This document shows, one piece after another, positions 52,709-64,000 of a stretch of 64,000 nt of DNA (position 1 is the first letter of the stretch; each line of letters begins with the position of its first letter). Below the pieces are notes generated by a model. It searched no databases and was not told the DNA's origin. It worked only from the letters and a program-made list of their open reading frames with translations. Source of the stretch: Melampsora larici-populina 98AG31. Lineage: Eukaryota; Basidiomycota; Pucciniomycetes; Pucciniales; Melampsoraceae. The stretch covers positions 1,460,941 through 1,524,940 of the forward strand of contig NW_006768776.1 of the NCBI RefSeq assembly GCF_000204055.1. The letters run 5' to 3'. Position numbers and translations under genes: made by a program.

Positions 52709-53140
52709 TTTTCTAAACTCAGCGGTAAATTTTCAATTTGGCGTAGTGTTTCTTTCTTTAAAAACTTACTATGAAAGAAATTCATTGAAGCTCTCTTTAT
52801 ATACATACTATAATCAAGAACTTCATCCCTTATAAACGTCTTTCAGTGTACTGCAAGATATTATAGACTGGGATTTTTGTTTGGGTTTGTTTCTGATCTG
52901 GATTCTCTGAATCATTGAGTTAATCTGCTTTTTAGGCCCTTTGATTCACACATCTCATTCTTTAGGTGTTTCTGTAGGGTCTCACCATTGATGGCTCAAC
53001 TTGTGCCATCCAACTTTGCCATTGCCAGTACCACAGCCTGGTGAGGTTTTTGATTTGTCTATGACCATTCATCGTTTCATTGACTCTCTTTGTGTAAGAT
53101 TTCTTGCGCCTCTTCAATTTCCATGCAGTACAATTAATGT

Positions 53141-53597
53141 ATAGTACAAGTATGGTTCTGGAAATTTCCAGAAGGGTTTTCCCAGAACACCAGATGTTTT
53201 TTATTTGGATTGTTCTGACCTTACACTGGGCAAATGTAGTATTTTTCCCAAGTGAAAAATGATTGACCTGAAGGACAAACAAAATTGAAAAAGGTGGAAT
53301 TCTGCATTCATTCTTCATGTGCATTAACACTGCATTTTTCTGCATTGATGCTGCATTTTTTTTCATTAATGGTGCATTAATGGTGCATTTTTATGCATTA
53401 ACATAGCATTTTTAATCATTTTTGACATTAATTCTAATCATTTTGCATAGCCGAAAAATACTACATCTGTGCAGTGTTATGGTGTTCTGAAGCTTTGAAT
53501 GATCAACACTGTGTGTTTTCCAGAACACCAGGAGGCTTCTGTTGTTCTGGAAAAAGTTGTCTGGAAATTTCCAGAATGTTATTTGTATACCTGTAGT
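53141..53597. mobile_element. Inverted-repeat element with TGCATT and TTCCAGAA motifs
   Basis: Each arm carries the palindrome TCTGGAAATTTCCAGA (53157-53172 and 53559-53574), then CCAGAACACCAG in one arm and its match CCAGAACACCAGG in the other, and AAATGTAGTATTTTT against AAAAATACTACATCT nearer the centre. The centre (53300-53410) has about ten TGCATT or AATGCA words. Outer ends TAGTACAAGTATGGTTCTGG and TATACAAATAACATTCTGG are only roughly alike. No ORF or sure duplication. Confidence 0.6.
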
Positions 53598-56500
53598 GTT
53601 CCCCAGTCCAGACACCCCCCCTTATGGACCATCTAACACAATTGAAACCTTGGTCAACTATGCATTGAGCTGTAGTCTACCACACTATGCTCTTTCCAGA
53701 AGCTCACAATCTTCCTTGGTCTATGTCTCCTCTCTCAATCCTGATATCAACACTTTCATCCTTACCTCCTCCCCCTCATTTCAATCCACACCACTGTCCA
53801 CCTTGAACCCTGCCTTATCATCAGAATCTCATGCGGCCCAAAGATCTCCTCTCAAGAGACCGGCTACTGAAATGGATTCTTGTTACAACAAGGACAAGAT
53901 GGGATATATGACCAATGGTAAGCATTGACTGTGTCTGAATTGAGGATGATTTCCCTACTGATACCACTTTTTATTATGTTTTTAGAGGTTGCCCTTTAGG
54001 TTTCTGATGAACCAAGCTTTTCTGGACCTTCTGCTCCTACTCCTTCCCCTCCTAACTCCTGCACCGCCCCTCACCATGTCCGTGTGCTCTCGTCGTCGGG
54101 CAACTGCCACAAGGACACGGTGCCTTCAACTGTTGACCCTGATGAAGAACAAACCTTTGCGGGCTGATTCAAAATTTGGCAACTTGTGGTAACCAAGCTT
54201 GACAATCCTGAACTACAGTCCAAAAATATTGACCAAACTTACTCCCCAAGCCAAACATATTGCCATTGTAGTTTTCAACCGGTCAATTTTCCTCTCTTGC
54301 TATTTGTTTTTGCCTGTATATCTGAAGCTCTCTAGTGTGGCAAGCCAGCAAACATGCCATCCAGGGTTTCATCAACATGTCTAAGAACCATAAAGGAAAG
54401 GACAAGGTGTCCATTACTGACCATGAGTTCAAGTCAATCCTTCTCTTATACTGCAAGATGTACTGACACAGTTCTTTCACAGTCTGTCATTCTTAGCTCT
54501 GGTGAAGATAAACTTTGGACTTGCATGCAGTGGTTTCAAAATGACTTCAAGTCCATGGATAATTTCAGCTCAGTCATCAATCCCAAAGATGCAAACCAAG
54601 TATTCCTCTGCAATACTTTGAGCATACACATGTGGGCTACTAGCTAGGCCAGGCTCATTCATGCTCTATCTTTTACTTTGTTTCTCAATAATCTGTATGA
54701 TACTTCCTACATGATGCTGACTTAAGATTTGCCAATTTAGTTTTAGTGCAATGGGTTACCTGGTGTGAACACGGTGAATTCAACAATGGCTCACTGTAAG
54801 GAACTTCTGAAAGCCCTTCACCTGAATGATCTTGATAGCACTTGTAAACGTGAGCGGAGTGAACTGGATACCACAGAGTGGTCCTGACTGATTATAATGC
54901 CAATAAAAATTATAATTCAAAAGCTGGCTCCAAAGGAGATGAATATAAATCAGTCAAAGATTCCCTAGGGAGCCAGTTATGTGCGTGAAGACTTTGAAAA
55001 GATATAATAGCTGCTTAGGTCTATTTATGATTACACTGAATATATGTTTATGGTTTTTGTAATGGTGTTTTGAAACATTAAACTCACCCTGGATTTACCT
55101 GGATCAATATATGCAAATAAAAGCCCAAGAAAAATCAATGCATGAGTGTGCCAAAGACACCCCTGAGTCTTCTCAATGATCAAGTCTACTCTCTCTCCAA
55201 TTGGGGTTTTGATGAGGCTTTGGGTTCTTCAAAAGTGAGACTTGAGGACTGAGAAATCTTTCACCATGGGATTGAGGTCAAGTGAGTATGGTGGAAGGGG
55301 AATTATTTGTATACCTTCCTCTTCAGCTAGCTCAGCCAATTGTCCTCCATCCATCAACCGGAGTCTCACATTTCTTTGTGGGGCAGGTTTTTCTTTTGTA
55401 TGTTCTTATCTCATTTTCCTCTTTCTGTTTTATTTCTAATATTTCATTGTTTTACTATTATATCATTACTTTTTATTCACGTACTTAACTACCATAATCA
55501 GATTACCATTAGTGATGAAACTTAGACACATCTAAGTCTCTTCACGTGTGTGGGGGGGGCCGACAGGCCGCTGGTTTTCTGACCGGGTAGGCTCTCTGCG
55601 AGGTAGGGTGCAGGGGCGGGTGGGAGGAAAAGAATTTTTTTTTTAAAGAAATAGTGAGACTTCTTACTCTTGCTTCTTGCAATGTGATGATCTGAGTGAG
55701 TAAGTGTGAGGAAGTAATTTTGGTAAACGAGAGAGTCCTCTTTACCAAAATTAGTTTCCGTTGGGGAAATTCCTTTCCCCATTCTCCCTCGGTACTTCGT
55801 TCCTCTAGTACCAAGTCTGCCCGAGCTCTGCGTTCCTATTTCCTTTTTCATGGAACACGCAGGTGCCGTCGTGCCTTTGGGCACCTGCTACATTGATGGA
55901 TTCAACAATTGTGGAATACTAATACTGAGTTTGCTTGTGGATATGAATTCATGGCTAGCAACTGATCATCTCCACACATCAACACATCAAACAACTTGAA
56001 ACAGGCCAGAAAAAAAGGAACATACCAGCCAATGCTTGAGAAAGACCTCAAAGTCCTTGTGGACATAGCTGCCTTCTTGGAAGTTCACAGCCAAAAATCC
56101 ACCCCTGAAGATGGCCAGTAGGAGATAGGACTGTTTACCACTGCGCCTTCAAGGAACTTGTTTGGTAAACTTCTTGCAAACTGCATGTCCATCTTCTCCT
56201 CTGAGAAATTGCTCTTGAATTGATGTTCATCCATGTGGGAGATAAATTTAGTGTTTGGCTACTGGGGCATAGATACAAAGAAATAGGAGATACTCAGCTG
56301 ATCACCTAGAAACACAAGCATATTGGGTGTAAGGCCTTCCACCACATGTAGATATTTAGCATGCTTCAAATCACTTTGACTTGGGTACACATTCCAAGAC
56401 TCCTTGACAGTAAAATTGAAGGGTCTTAAGGTCCTTGGCAATGGTTGTGAGTCAGAGCCAAGTTCTGGTCCAATAATACACAGTGTGCCAATATTTGTCC

Positions 56501-57220
56501 AAGTCAGGTCCAGGACCACAATTAACATTAAGCAGATCAAGAATAGAGTCTTGATCTTTGTCTGTGAGAGCACTCTCCCTCCAGAGGGTTTCATAGTTTT
56601 TGGGTTTGCAAACAACCAAGTAAGTTGATTGGTATAAAGTGTGCCATTGGGAAATTGTGCATGTGATGACTGGCAACCTCAATAGGTATTGAAATTGAGC
56701 AATTGTTTTCCCTTTGTACAGGTAATCTACTGATAGGACTAGGTGGTTGTATCTACCAAGACACACTGGCCTGTCTGGGGTCACAGCCGCACAAAAGAGA
56801 TGAGAAAAGGGAATTTTGTCTCACATGAAGAGGCAATTTATCTGGGGATGTAGTCGAGGGGATGAAAAAAGACTCGCAATTCAGCGACATTTGTGACACT
56901 GGTGGTTGGTGATGTAGAGACCATCTAATGTGACAATTGAAAGCACAGTGGTGGATGGGGTCCTCTGGTTATTGGGTGTGGGAGTATCCTACTTGTCTGC
57001 TTTGAACATGTTTCATCTTTTATATTTCATGTTCATTTATCTTTACCTTTTAGGCCTTCTAGCAACTAATCCCAATGTGGTGCATAAAATTCATGATCAT
57101 ATATGTTTGCTTGATCCATGTTTAGAGAATTCATCCACTATGTCAAGACTCTTTTTTGGTGTGCTTCATTTGTTTTTCTTTTCTCAATTATCTTATCCTT
57201 TTAAATGTGTAACCTTACAA
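53598..57220. other. Eroded repeat region, no intact gene
   Basis: About 3.6 kb of short broken frames. Plus-strand pieces at 53600-54650 (for example ESHAAQRSPLKRPATEMDSC and, in another frame, FAGCTSKIWQLV-like residues) and minus-strand pieces at 56784-56259 (KNYETLWRESALTDKDQDSI, GPDLDKYWHTVYYWTRTW, then after a frame change KESWNVYPSQSDLKHAKYLH) look like degraded protein-coding repeats of unknown type. A GC-rich block at 55520-55892 begins TGTAGCAGGTGCCC on the minus strand and could be an old solo LTR, though flanking 5-mers (GTGAT, TTGAT) do not match perfectly. Confidence 0.35.
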
Positions 57221-57543
57221 CAGGTGCCCGTTTCTCTCTATCACTTCTTAGTGATTTATAGCTGTAGCACTTTTATATATCACTAATATGTGCTTCATAC
57301 CAGCTGCCCATGTCTCTCTATCACTTCTTAGTGATCAATAGTCATAGCACCTTTATATATCACTAATATGTGCTTCCTACCAGCTGCCTATGTCTCTCTA
57401 TCACTTTTTAGTGATCTATAGCCGTAGCACTTCCATATATCACTAATATGTGCTTCCTACCAGCTGCCTATGTCTCTCTATCACTTCTTAGTGATCTATA
57501 GACGTAGCACTTCCATATATCACTAATATGTGATTGCTACCAG
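57221..57543. repeat. Minisatellite, 80-bp unit, four copies
   Basis: Copies start at 57221, 57301, 57381 and 57461, with a few bases of a fifth at 57541. Each has CAGSTGCC, TCTCTCTATCACTT, TTAGTGAT, GTAGCAC or ATAGCAC, and ATATATCACTAATATGTG. TCACTTCTTAGTGA and ATATCACTAATAT make small near-palindromes within each unit. Copies 3 and 4 are the most alike, and copy 1 is the most divergent. No coding potential. Confidence 0.9.
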
Positions 57544-58055
57544 TCACCTAGCCTTTTCTATTTCATTACTATGTGAAGAAGCACTTTGAGGTAGGCATAG
57601 AGTTTGAACACCAGGGTTGAAATAGTCTGAAAGATGAATATTGGAAGAGGGCTGAGCAAGTTTGATAACAAGATTGTTGATTCTGAAAATGTGACAAAGA
57701 CAGCAAGTGATAACCAATTGTGGCATGAACTTCAAGGTTTGAAGTTCCACACAGGATTCTCTGAATAAGTAACACAGAGGCACATGATTTCTTGTTTGAC
57801 ACACAACATCACCTATCAAATTAAAAGCACAAGGCTAGGCCAAAATCCCACCTAAACATTCCGGTGTGTGTATTTACCTGTCTTCAGACATTTGTCACAG
57901 CCTGAAAAGATTGTTGGAACATCAGCATTTTTTTTTTGGAAATGTGTCTCTGCCAAATTACGAAGCTGAAAAGTCGTAAAACTTTATAGCGCATGTAGTG
58001 AACTTGCTCAAACACGCTGAGAAGAAGAGTAAACCTCTGAAAAGAACCGGAATTA
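57544..58055. other. Spacer, no gene seen
   Basis: About 510 bases 3' of the secreted-protein gene. A 91-aa minus frame at 57544-57819 lacks recognisable features. Confidence 0.35.
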
Positions 58056-58791
58056 TCACTCACTTCGACTGTGGATATAATTCATATCAAAATCGTGTAT
58101 TTTGTTGAAGCATTCATCAGCTTGGAAGTAGATTTTGCAGATTATGTAGTGGATTGAGACGTACATTGTTCCTGCGTTGAGAGCATTGCACCAATGAGTT
58201 GGAGCCAAGTTTTCTTTTAGGGAACAAGCTGAAAAGGAAACTTTGAATGAGATGTTTTGCAAACACAATGGTGATCTATATATCTATATATAGCTTACCA
58301 AATCCAATACTTTTACCCCCACGGTAAACTCTTTTGTAATTGGCGCAAGCTACATTTGGTTTGGAGCGTTCACCGCGAAAAACCGTGCTCTCATTGGGGA
58401 TGCCTATGTTCGGAAACGCTCCATTGGTGAACAGGCACCATTGTCCCGCTAATTTCCAGGAGATCATAATAATTCAGTCAAGGAATTGCTGATAGCTAGT
58501 TTGAGACTTACTAGGTGGAACACCATGACAATCAGAACAATGATAATTGATTTCAGTGCCTGGAATGCCACCAGAAACGCATCCTATTCCAAGATGCAAG
58601 GCACTGTTAGATTTTACATCTTAATAAAGTGGTTGCTCCTTGCAGCAATCTTACTCACGAGCGTTCTTGAGAGTCCCTGAAAACAATTCGTGACATGTAC
58701 TTGAACTCAGGGTGTTTGCGGAGTTGACTTCAGCAATCATCGTGGACTCAAATCCCAGGGTAAGCAACACAAAAGCAATTTTGGCAAGCAT
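58056..58791 (-). CDS. Putative secreted cysteine-rich protein, 175 aa
   Basis: Four exons (58791-58659, 58583-58512, 58448-58299, 58228-58056) total 528 nt, with all phases consistent. The first about 24 residues (MLAKIAFVLLTLGFESTMIA) form a signal peptide. The mature chain holds ten cysteines, in the contexts STCHEL, RCVSG, HCSDC, WCLF, ACANY, ACSLK, WCNA, IICKI and DECFN, and is rich in Gly/Asn. No known domain recognised. A stand-alone, secreted, ten-cysteine protein in a transposon-rich neighbourhood is a reasonable effector-type or cell-surface candidate, but that is inference. The second acceptor (58584) was chosen over a CAG at 58611 because only it keeps the frame. Confidence 0.78.
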
Positions 58792-58950
58792 TATCTTGAA
58801 AGATTAGAGATACGTGAGGAGAGGATGATTGAGAAGAATTCAGGAAGTGTATCAAGCGTATTGTTATGCAGAATTATTTCAAGCTAATTGGTCAGGATGG
58901 CAAATGAAATTAGGAGTTTAGATATCAAAGACAAAACGAGACAGGCAGCA

Positions 58951-58956
58951 TTTATA
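58951..58956 (-). promoter_or_regulatory. TATA box of the ten-cysteine protein gene
   Basis: TATAAA on the minus strand, about 160 bp upstream of the ATG at 58791, in an otherwise mixed-composition leader. Position and sequence fit a core promoter. Confidence 0.5.
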
Positions 58957-59339
58957 GGAAGAAGGGCTCCTTTCCAAACATCACTTGCTCTATGATATCG
59001 GAGTCGGACGCCGACCGCCGGTGATCCTGCTCACGAGTTCACTGCCTACCTACACACCTCGGCGCAACATCACGCACATGCTCAGCCTCGCATCAGTAGA
59101 AGAGCTCTCATTTGACGACAACAGTTGCCGACAGAAGCTTGCTCATGGCCAGGAAAGAGATTGAGTCTTTGAGTATGAAATTCCCGGTACCAAACACTAC
59201 ACCAAAGTGCATCTTTTCCGTACGGTTTAGAAAATTCTGACTGACATAGAAAACTATCACCTGTGGCGCCTTAAGCCTTCGGGACCTACCCGGAGTTAAA
59301 TGTGCGACTACCTACGGATAGCTTCCGAAACGCATCATG
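58957..59339. other. Distal promoter region, no gene
   Basis: About 380 bases, with a GC-rich segment at 58995-59100 including the near-palindrome GGAGTCGGACGCCGACCGCCGG. No ORF of interest. Confidence 0.3.
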
Positions 59340-59787
59340 GCAGATACGCCAGATAAGCCAGACAGATCCTGGTTGTACATTTTGTCTCAAGGTAGAAATT
59401 TTTTTGAATTTGCACCATCAAGAAACACATTTTTGTGCATTTGAAACTACATTAGGCCTATGAGAAATTTAAAAAAAAATCCTTCCAAGACTTGAAATTT
59501 TCGAAAAAAAAAAAGCCAGACCTGTCTGACACACTTTGAGTGCGTCAGACAAGTCTGGTGGTCTTCCACAACAACACAAAAGTCCAGACATGTCTTGCAT
59601 CCAGATCCGTCTGGGACATGTCTATACAGCCAGACAGCTCTGAGCAGACCTGTCCAAGGATGATGGACATACAGCAGACAGGTCTGGACCTTCAGACAGG
59701 TCTGGTGATACCCAAATTACCAGACTTGTCTGATTGAAGAAAACCAGACCCAGGCTGTCCAATCAAGATATACAGACCTGTCTGACT
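59340..59787. repeat. Motif-saturated repeat: CAGACNTGTCTG
   Basis: CAGAC occurs about 11 times and GTCTG about 7 times in roughly 440 bp, most as the palindrome-like CAGACCTGTCTG, CAGACAGGTCTG or CAGACTTGTCTG. Spacing is irregular, 20-45 bp. There is a motif-poor, A-rich gap at 59385-59510. Ends could not be fixed, though GCCAGACAGATCC near 59355 and CAGACCTGTCTGAC at 59773 are the outermost copies. Same architecture as the MITEs at 12621, 13483 and 15461. Confidence 0.7.
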
Positions 59788-60042
59788 GCTTCTCATTCTA
59801 TCAAACTTTGAGCAATCCAATATCAAAAATGCGCTCAGCACAATAGTTGAAATCCCACACCGGATCAAGATACTTGTCACAGCCAACAAAAAACAACTCA
59901 ATTTCAAAGTGAGCCAATTTCAAGAAAAAATCAAATTCAAAAAATCAATTCAATACATTTAAATAAATTTGTTCCAATTTCAATAATATCACTTTATAAA
60001 AAACAACTTCAACATAGAAGAACATGGACACAAGAGAAATAA

Positions 60043-61998
60043 TCAAACATCTTGCCCCTCTTCCTCCATATTATGGTCTTCACTATCACTACCACCAGTT
60101 TTTTCTTTTTCGTTCATATTGTGATCTTCATCCATTGATTTCTCAATCTCTGCCAAATCTTCGGCATTAAGAGCCACTCCCTCAGAGTCTGATTCTTCAA
60201 CTCCTTCGATGTTTTTCAAACGAAAAAGGCCAGCCTTGATGTCTTCCACCCACTTTTCTCGATCCTCGGTCCGCATTTTCTTAAAACCTAAAATGAGGGC
60301 CTCCTCAGACAAAGTAACACCTTCTAAACAAACCATTTCAACAGGGACTTTTCGTTTTATCAAAGCACTCTTGGGGTCTTAATCAGGGGGAAAGATTGAG
60401 TCGGTTTTCGGCCAAGAGCCTTGACTGTGACAAAAATAAACGTCAATACGACAAAACTACATGTCAATACATATTCATGCCAACGAAACAGAGAGGTAAA
60501 GTGAAATCAAATCAGAATATACCGGTCAGTTGAACAAGCATTCTCCCAAGTCGGACCTTGACAATGTCACTGCGTTGAGGCTTCTCACTGCGTTGCCTCT
60601 TGAGTTTTTTTACCGGTCCTTGTGTAGCTTCTGCAATGGCATCAGCCATCGCAGAACCTTGCGCGTAAGTAGCGAAAACCCGAGCCAAACCGCTGGTCTT
60701 GTTGGCCCATCGTGCAACTTGTCGGTGGGTAGTAAACTCCTTTGTCCATCCCAATTCATTCGATTTATCTGGAGTGAGGGTGCTTGATCCCACAAGATAA
60801 TACGCAAAATTGAGGCGATTTGCTAGACATGCAAGCTAAGTAAAAAGAAACGTCACAAGCATATTAGACAAGTTGATGATCAGGCATTGGTAAGGACAAA
60901 CAAATATGAAAAGATGTGTTTGACAAACGATACTCACCTCATGTGCATGCTTTTGAAATGCTCGCAGTGACTTCCTTTGAAGGAGCCCATCCGAGGGGCC
61001 TGCCTTTGGCTTTGAGATGTTAGCTGAAACACGTTCATTGTCCACCATCTTCTCATATATAGGTCAATATTTTGCCTCTTCTTCCACAGTTAATCGTCTA
61101 ACCTTTGGTAATGGTACAAAAATATCTCCAACATCCTCATCTTCATCATCAAGATCTTTGCTCTCACTCGGTGCAAACGGGTTGGGCGCTCCAGCTAAGG
61201 CATAGAATAGTGACGGGGAGAAAATTGCTTTGTGATCGTCGTCTAGAGCTTTCCAGCAATCAGAGTTGATTCGGTTTCTTTCGCCTAACTGAACACCCCC
61301 ATCTTCCTGGCCTTTTCCGGGCACTTTTGCACATGTCAGAAACTCAAAACTAAAGCTAGAATCCAGAAAAACTTACTAGACAAGGATAGAGCGTCTTTTG
61401 CATACGCTAGGTACATGTCAAGGTTCCTAGAAGGCTTCTTGGGTGCGACTTCGTCACTGGATCAAATCGGAAACATCATCAATCAGCATGCCATGTGAAT
61501 GAATTAATAAACAAAATAAATGAATCACATTGCTTTCTTGATAATCCGTAGTTGCACTTTATCAACCAGTGCTAACATCAACAACTCATGCTCGTATTTT
61601 AAATGGGCAAGTTGTGCCTTAGCTTGAACTTCGCTGCTTGCTCGAGTCCCAGTGGAAGATTTGTACTTTTTGATAGCAGTGCGGATACGACCAGCAGGCC
61701 AGGCGTCCATATGTTGTGTGTAATTGTCAACTGTGAGATTATTGGCTTCATCTAAATCTGAATTGTCTTGGTTGATTGTTGAATCGTGGTTTTGGTTGGT
61801 GTGTGTTTCATCTTCATTCTCCTCACGATGAGTTTCAGTTTGAGTTTCAGTTTGAGTGACACGTTTAGATTTTTTGCTTGACTTCTTTTTGCTTCCGGAC
61901 TGAGCATTAGTGGTAGCTGTGGAACCTGTGTTAAGTTGTGAGGCAGTTTGTTCGGCAGGACCATTCGTGCGAGAAGAGGTACGAGTCAAACGAGGCAT
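60043..61998 (-). pseudogene. Uncharacterised five-exon gene with one in-frame TGA
   Basis: Exons 61998-61529, 61456-61377, 61323-60938, 60835-60523 and 60377-60043 total 1584 nt, 528 codons including the terminal stop, all in phase. The N-terminus is Ser/Thr/Lys-rich with basic clusters (SGSKKKSSKKSKRV) and an acidic run. The middle has ERNRINSDCWKALDDDHKAI and FSPSLFYALAGAPNPFAPSE, then LTVEEEAKY-stop-PIYEKMVDNERVSAN. The C-terminal third has TKEFTTHRQVARWANKTSG and an acidic tail. I recall similar hypothetical proteins as multi-copy families in rust genomes, but no function. The stop (TAT TGA CCT at about 61048-61056) sits where Arg (CGA) would fit. Alternatively the transcript is edited or the stop is an error. 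Confidence 0.65.
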
Positions 61999-64000
61999 TG
62001 AGATAGTCGGTGGTTTAGAGGGGCAAGATTCAAGTGAGGTGATAATTAATGGAGACAGAAGGGAAGACAGCACCAAGGATGAGTTCGTTGAGGAATAACA
62101 GAAGGGCAATGGATTTCACGTGCTGACGCAAGCACTGTGTGTACATTGTCACTTGTATTTCACAAAGGATCCTGGATATCTTGCTTGATTTACCCCACAC
62201 GAGTATCAGGTCACATGTTATTGCATGTCACAGATATGACACTGATTTAACTCGTTAAACCAGTCAAGACTCAAAGGTGTAAACATAAAAGCAATATCAT
62301 TAATCAAAACCTATTGAAACCGGATCCGTCTGAGCGGCAGTCGGTACCGTTTACCCAAAGCTATGTCCAACTCAGAACCCTGCCAAACAACCGGTCCTTC
62401 AAGTATGAGCTCCCTGAGCCCTGAAACCAACACTTTAATCCCTTTCGAACTCCTTATCTCGTTCCCTTTTTTATCTTTCATTCGCTCGCTTTGTGTGGTG
62501 CAGGACTGACAGGTTCAGGCTGCTCAAGATCCACAGTTTTCCTCAGCAAGGATGGGGATTGACAGGTTCAAACCCATCCCTTGCTCGCTTCTTTCGTTTT
62601 CAATGTTGTTCGCTCTCTCCTTTGACACTTCTAGTCAAATTTTAAGATCATGAACGCTGATGCATTTGTTTTACTGTTTGTTTGTTTGTAGATACCAAAG
62701 ATAGATCAGTAGCTTGGTGATCGATTGCTTCAATCTCCAATTTTCTCTGATCCATCTCTATCTCAAAGTGATTCAATCAATCGTTCACTTCATAGCTGAT
62801 TCAATTGGCCATCTGTAAGTTTATCTTGGATTTGTTTCGTCAAATGGTTCACATCATATTTCTAATCACCTTTTTACCTTTAATTGTAGATCGAAGTGCC
62901 GAAACCAGAAGAATTTACAACTTTCAAAGAAAAATCCAAAGAAAAGAAAGCATAATCAACACTCAAAAAACAACTAACTGGTCCGAAATGATCGAAAGTG
63001 GTAGGATCCAAGGAATTGATTTTGTTTGAAAGTAAATCAAATGTTAATAAAGACCCATATAAAATCAAATACACCGATTTCATCTTCTCTTCTCTATTCA
63101 TCTTTCGTCTTTAATGACTTTGGACTAATTGTTTTTTTAAGTTTGCTAACATAGTTAAAAATTGATTTCTCAAGTTTTGTTTTTGTTTATGACCAATGAC
63201 AAATTTAAATCTTCATGTTGTAGAATGTTATTTGTTTTCTTTCATATTAACATCAATTATAAACTATTGAAGAGGAATATCCATCAACAAGAACCAAATC
63301 AATACCCAAAAAAACCAAAAAGAACAAAAACCATCTCCTATATGTATATCCATGTTTATCATGTTACTTTTTACCATTAGTCTTACTTCATTTATGTTCT
63401 GATTATAGGTACCTGTGACCGACCAAAAAAATTGTTTTACAACAACACTGTTGGTTTTCACATTACACCAATGAGTTCACATTTAAATAAAATTTGAGAT
63501 GATTCTATGATGAAAGGATACTCTGTGCTTGCCTAATTACCTTACGGTTTGACACAAGATGATATGATGTTCAGAAGATGAACATTGACTTTGTATCCAA
63601 GGCCTTAAGTAAAAGAAACCCATCCTATGATGCTTGTTATGGTGGGATCTGTGCCCTCAGAGCTCACATTACATTCATTTTTTCATAAGGAATGTGACCT
63701 TATCACACTACACAAAATGTCATCTTTACCGGGCGGTAAAGAAAACTACTGACATAGAAAAGTCCTGAGGCAACAGGAAGAGAGCTAAAAATCTGAAAAA
63801 ATATGCACCTTGTTCCTAGATGTTGTGGCGTCATGACGAGTATTTTTTTGTATTTTACACACAGATATTGGTTAATGTACTAACAATAAAGGCTGAGAAT
63901 CATCAAAAACCCAGCTGTAACAATACCTGAAATTTGGCCCTTGACTTTGAAGACAGGATTTTGGAATCTTCAAACATTCATAACTTTTGCAGTTCTGAAT
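61999..64000. other. Right-end interval with weak plus-strand exons
   Basis: About 2 kb. A 48-aa plus ORF at 62363-62509 (MSNSEPCQTTGPSSMSSLSP, then a hydrophobic stretch ISFPFLSFIRSL) and a plus exon after the acceptor at 62888-62889 look mildly coding. The exon reads either IEVPKPEEFTTFKEKSKEKK to a stop at 62955, or, in the next frame, NTQKTTNWSEMIESGRIQGI to 63029. A donor GTAAGT lies at 62816. No family recognised. From 63040 to the end I see only AT-rich, repeat-like DNA; GACATAGAAAA with GCCTTAAG/CCTGAGG-type words near 63755 resembles 59242-59275. Confidence 0.3.

Noticed and set aside
55522..55884. 120-aa minus ORF in a GC-rich block
   Set aside because: Two overlapping frames are equally open and lack motifs; the block may be an old solo LTR but termini and duplication do not fit well enough to call it.
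57221..57543. Regularly spaced repeats resembling a CRISPR array
   Set aside because: Units are contiguous 80-bp tandem copies with no variable spacers, in a eukaryotic context; a minisatellite.
1..64000. tRNA, rRNA or other structured RNA genes
   Set aside because: I scanned for A/B box pairs (GGTTCGAATCC-type) and rRNA-like blocks and found no convincing candidate; a covariance-model search would be needed to exclude them.

Overview
This 64 kb window is nuclear DNA of a fungus, most likely a rust (Pucciniales, Basidiomycota). That is an inference from three things: conserved eukaryotic genes cut into many short exons by roughly 50-110 bp GT-AG introns, an AT-rich genic background, and a mobile-element cargo (KDZ, MULE, Copia, PIF/Harbinger, hAT) of the kind that crowds rust genomes. 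Candidate secreted cysteine-rich proteins fit a plant-associated lifestyle.

Conserved genes, all on the minus strand, with exon sums divisible by three: DNA polymerase delta small subunit (780-2818, 513 aa), a SAM plus HMG-box protein with a 13-nt microexon (3793-6141, 522 aa), a Maf-type nucleotide pyrophosphatase (7886-8988, 246 aa), RRP12 (39320-43723, 1252 aa) and an F-box protein (46855-48798, 475 aa). Two genes encode putative secreted cysteine-containing proteins: 37238-37940 (+), which arose by duplication of an intron-exon unit, and 58056-58791 (-), with 10 cysteines.

Between Maf and RRP12 lies a block of about 27 kb of largely nested transposons. A 6740-bp Mutator-like element (9207-15946, 8-bp TSD) encodes an unusual fusion: FAR1-type DNA-binding domain, MULE transposase, zinc knuckle, RTC4-like domain, OTU protease-like domain. 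It carries three inserted miniature elements. Next come a decayed KDZ transposase (16270-20043) and a nearly intact Ty1/Copia element (20673-25986) with a single 1535-aa Gag-Pol ORF and 249-bp LTRs differing at 4 sites. A foldback element at 26296 carries a PIF/Harbinger element (26906-33266) with transposase, Myb/SANT-like and third-ORF genes; an 801-bp MULE-type foldback sits inside its Myb-like gene. A TA-flanked MITE (33452-33928) abuts a 2678-bp hAT element (33933-36610).

The right third (48.8-64 kb) is gene-poor. It holds a GC-rich 552-bp MITE with a perfect 8-bp TSD, a Ty3/Gypsy chromodomain and LTR remnant, several inverted-repeat elements, an 80-bp minisatellite, eroded repeats, the second secreted-protein gene and a five-exon hypothetical gene with one in-frame TGA.

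The most distinctive pattern is a set of short TIR elements, each filled in both orientations with its own short motif (GCTAA, GAGCGG, ATGCA, GGGAAACTGGG, TGCATT/TTCCAGAA, CAGACNTGTCTG). Two independent CGA-to-TGA-type stops in repeat-associated ORFs are consistent with cytosine deamination.
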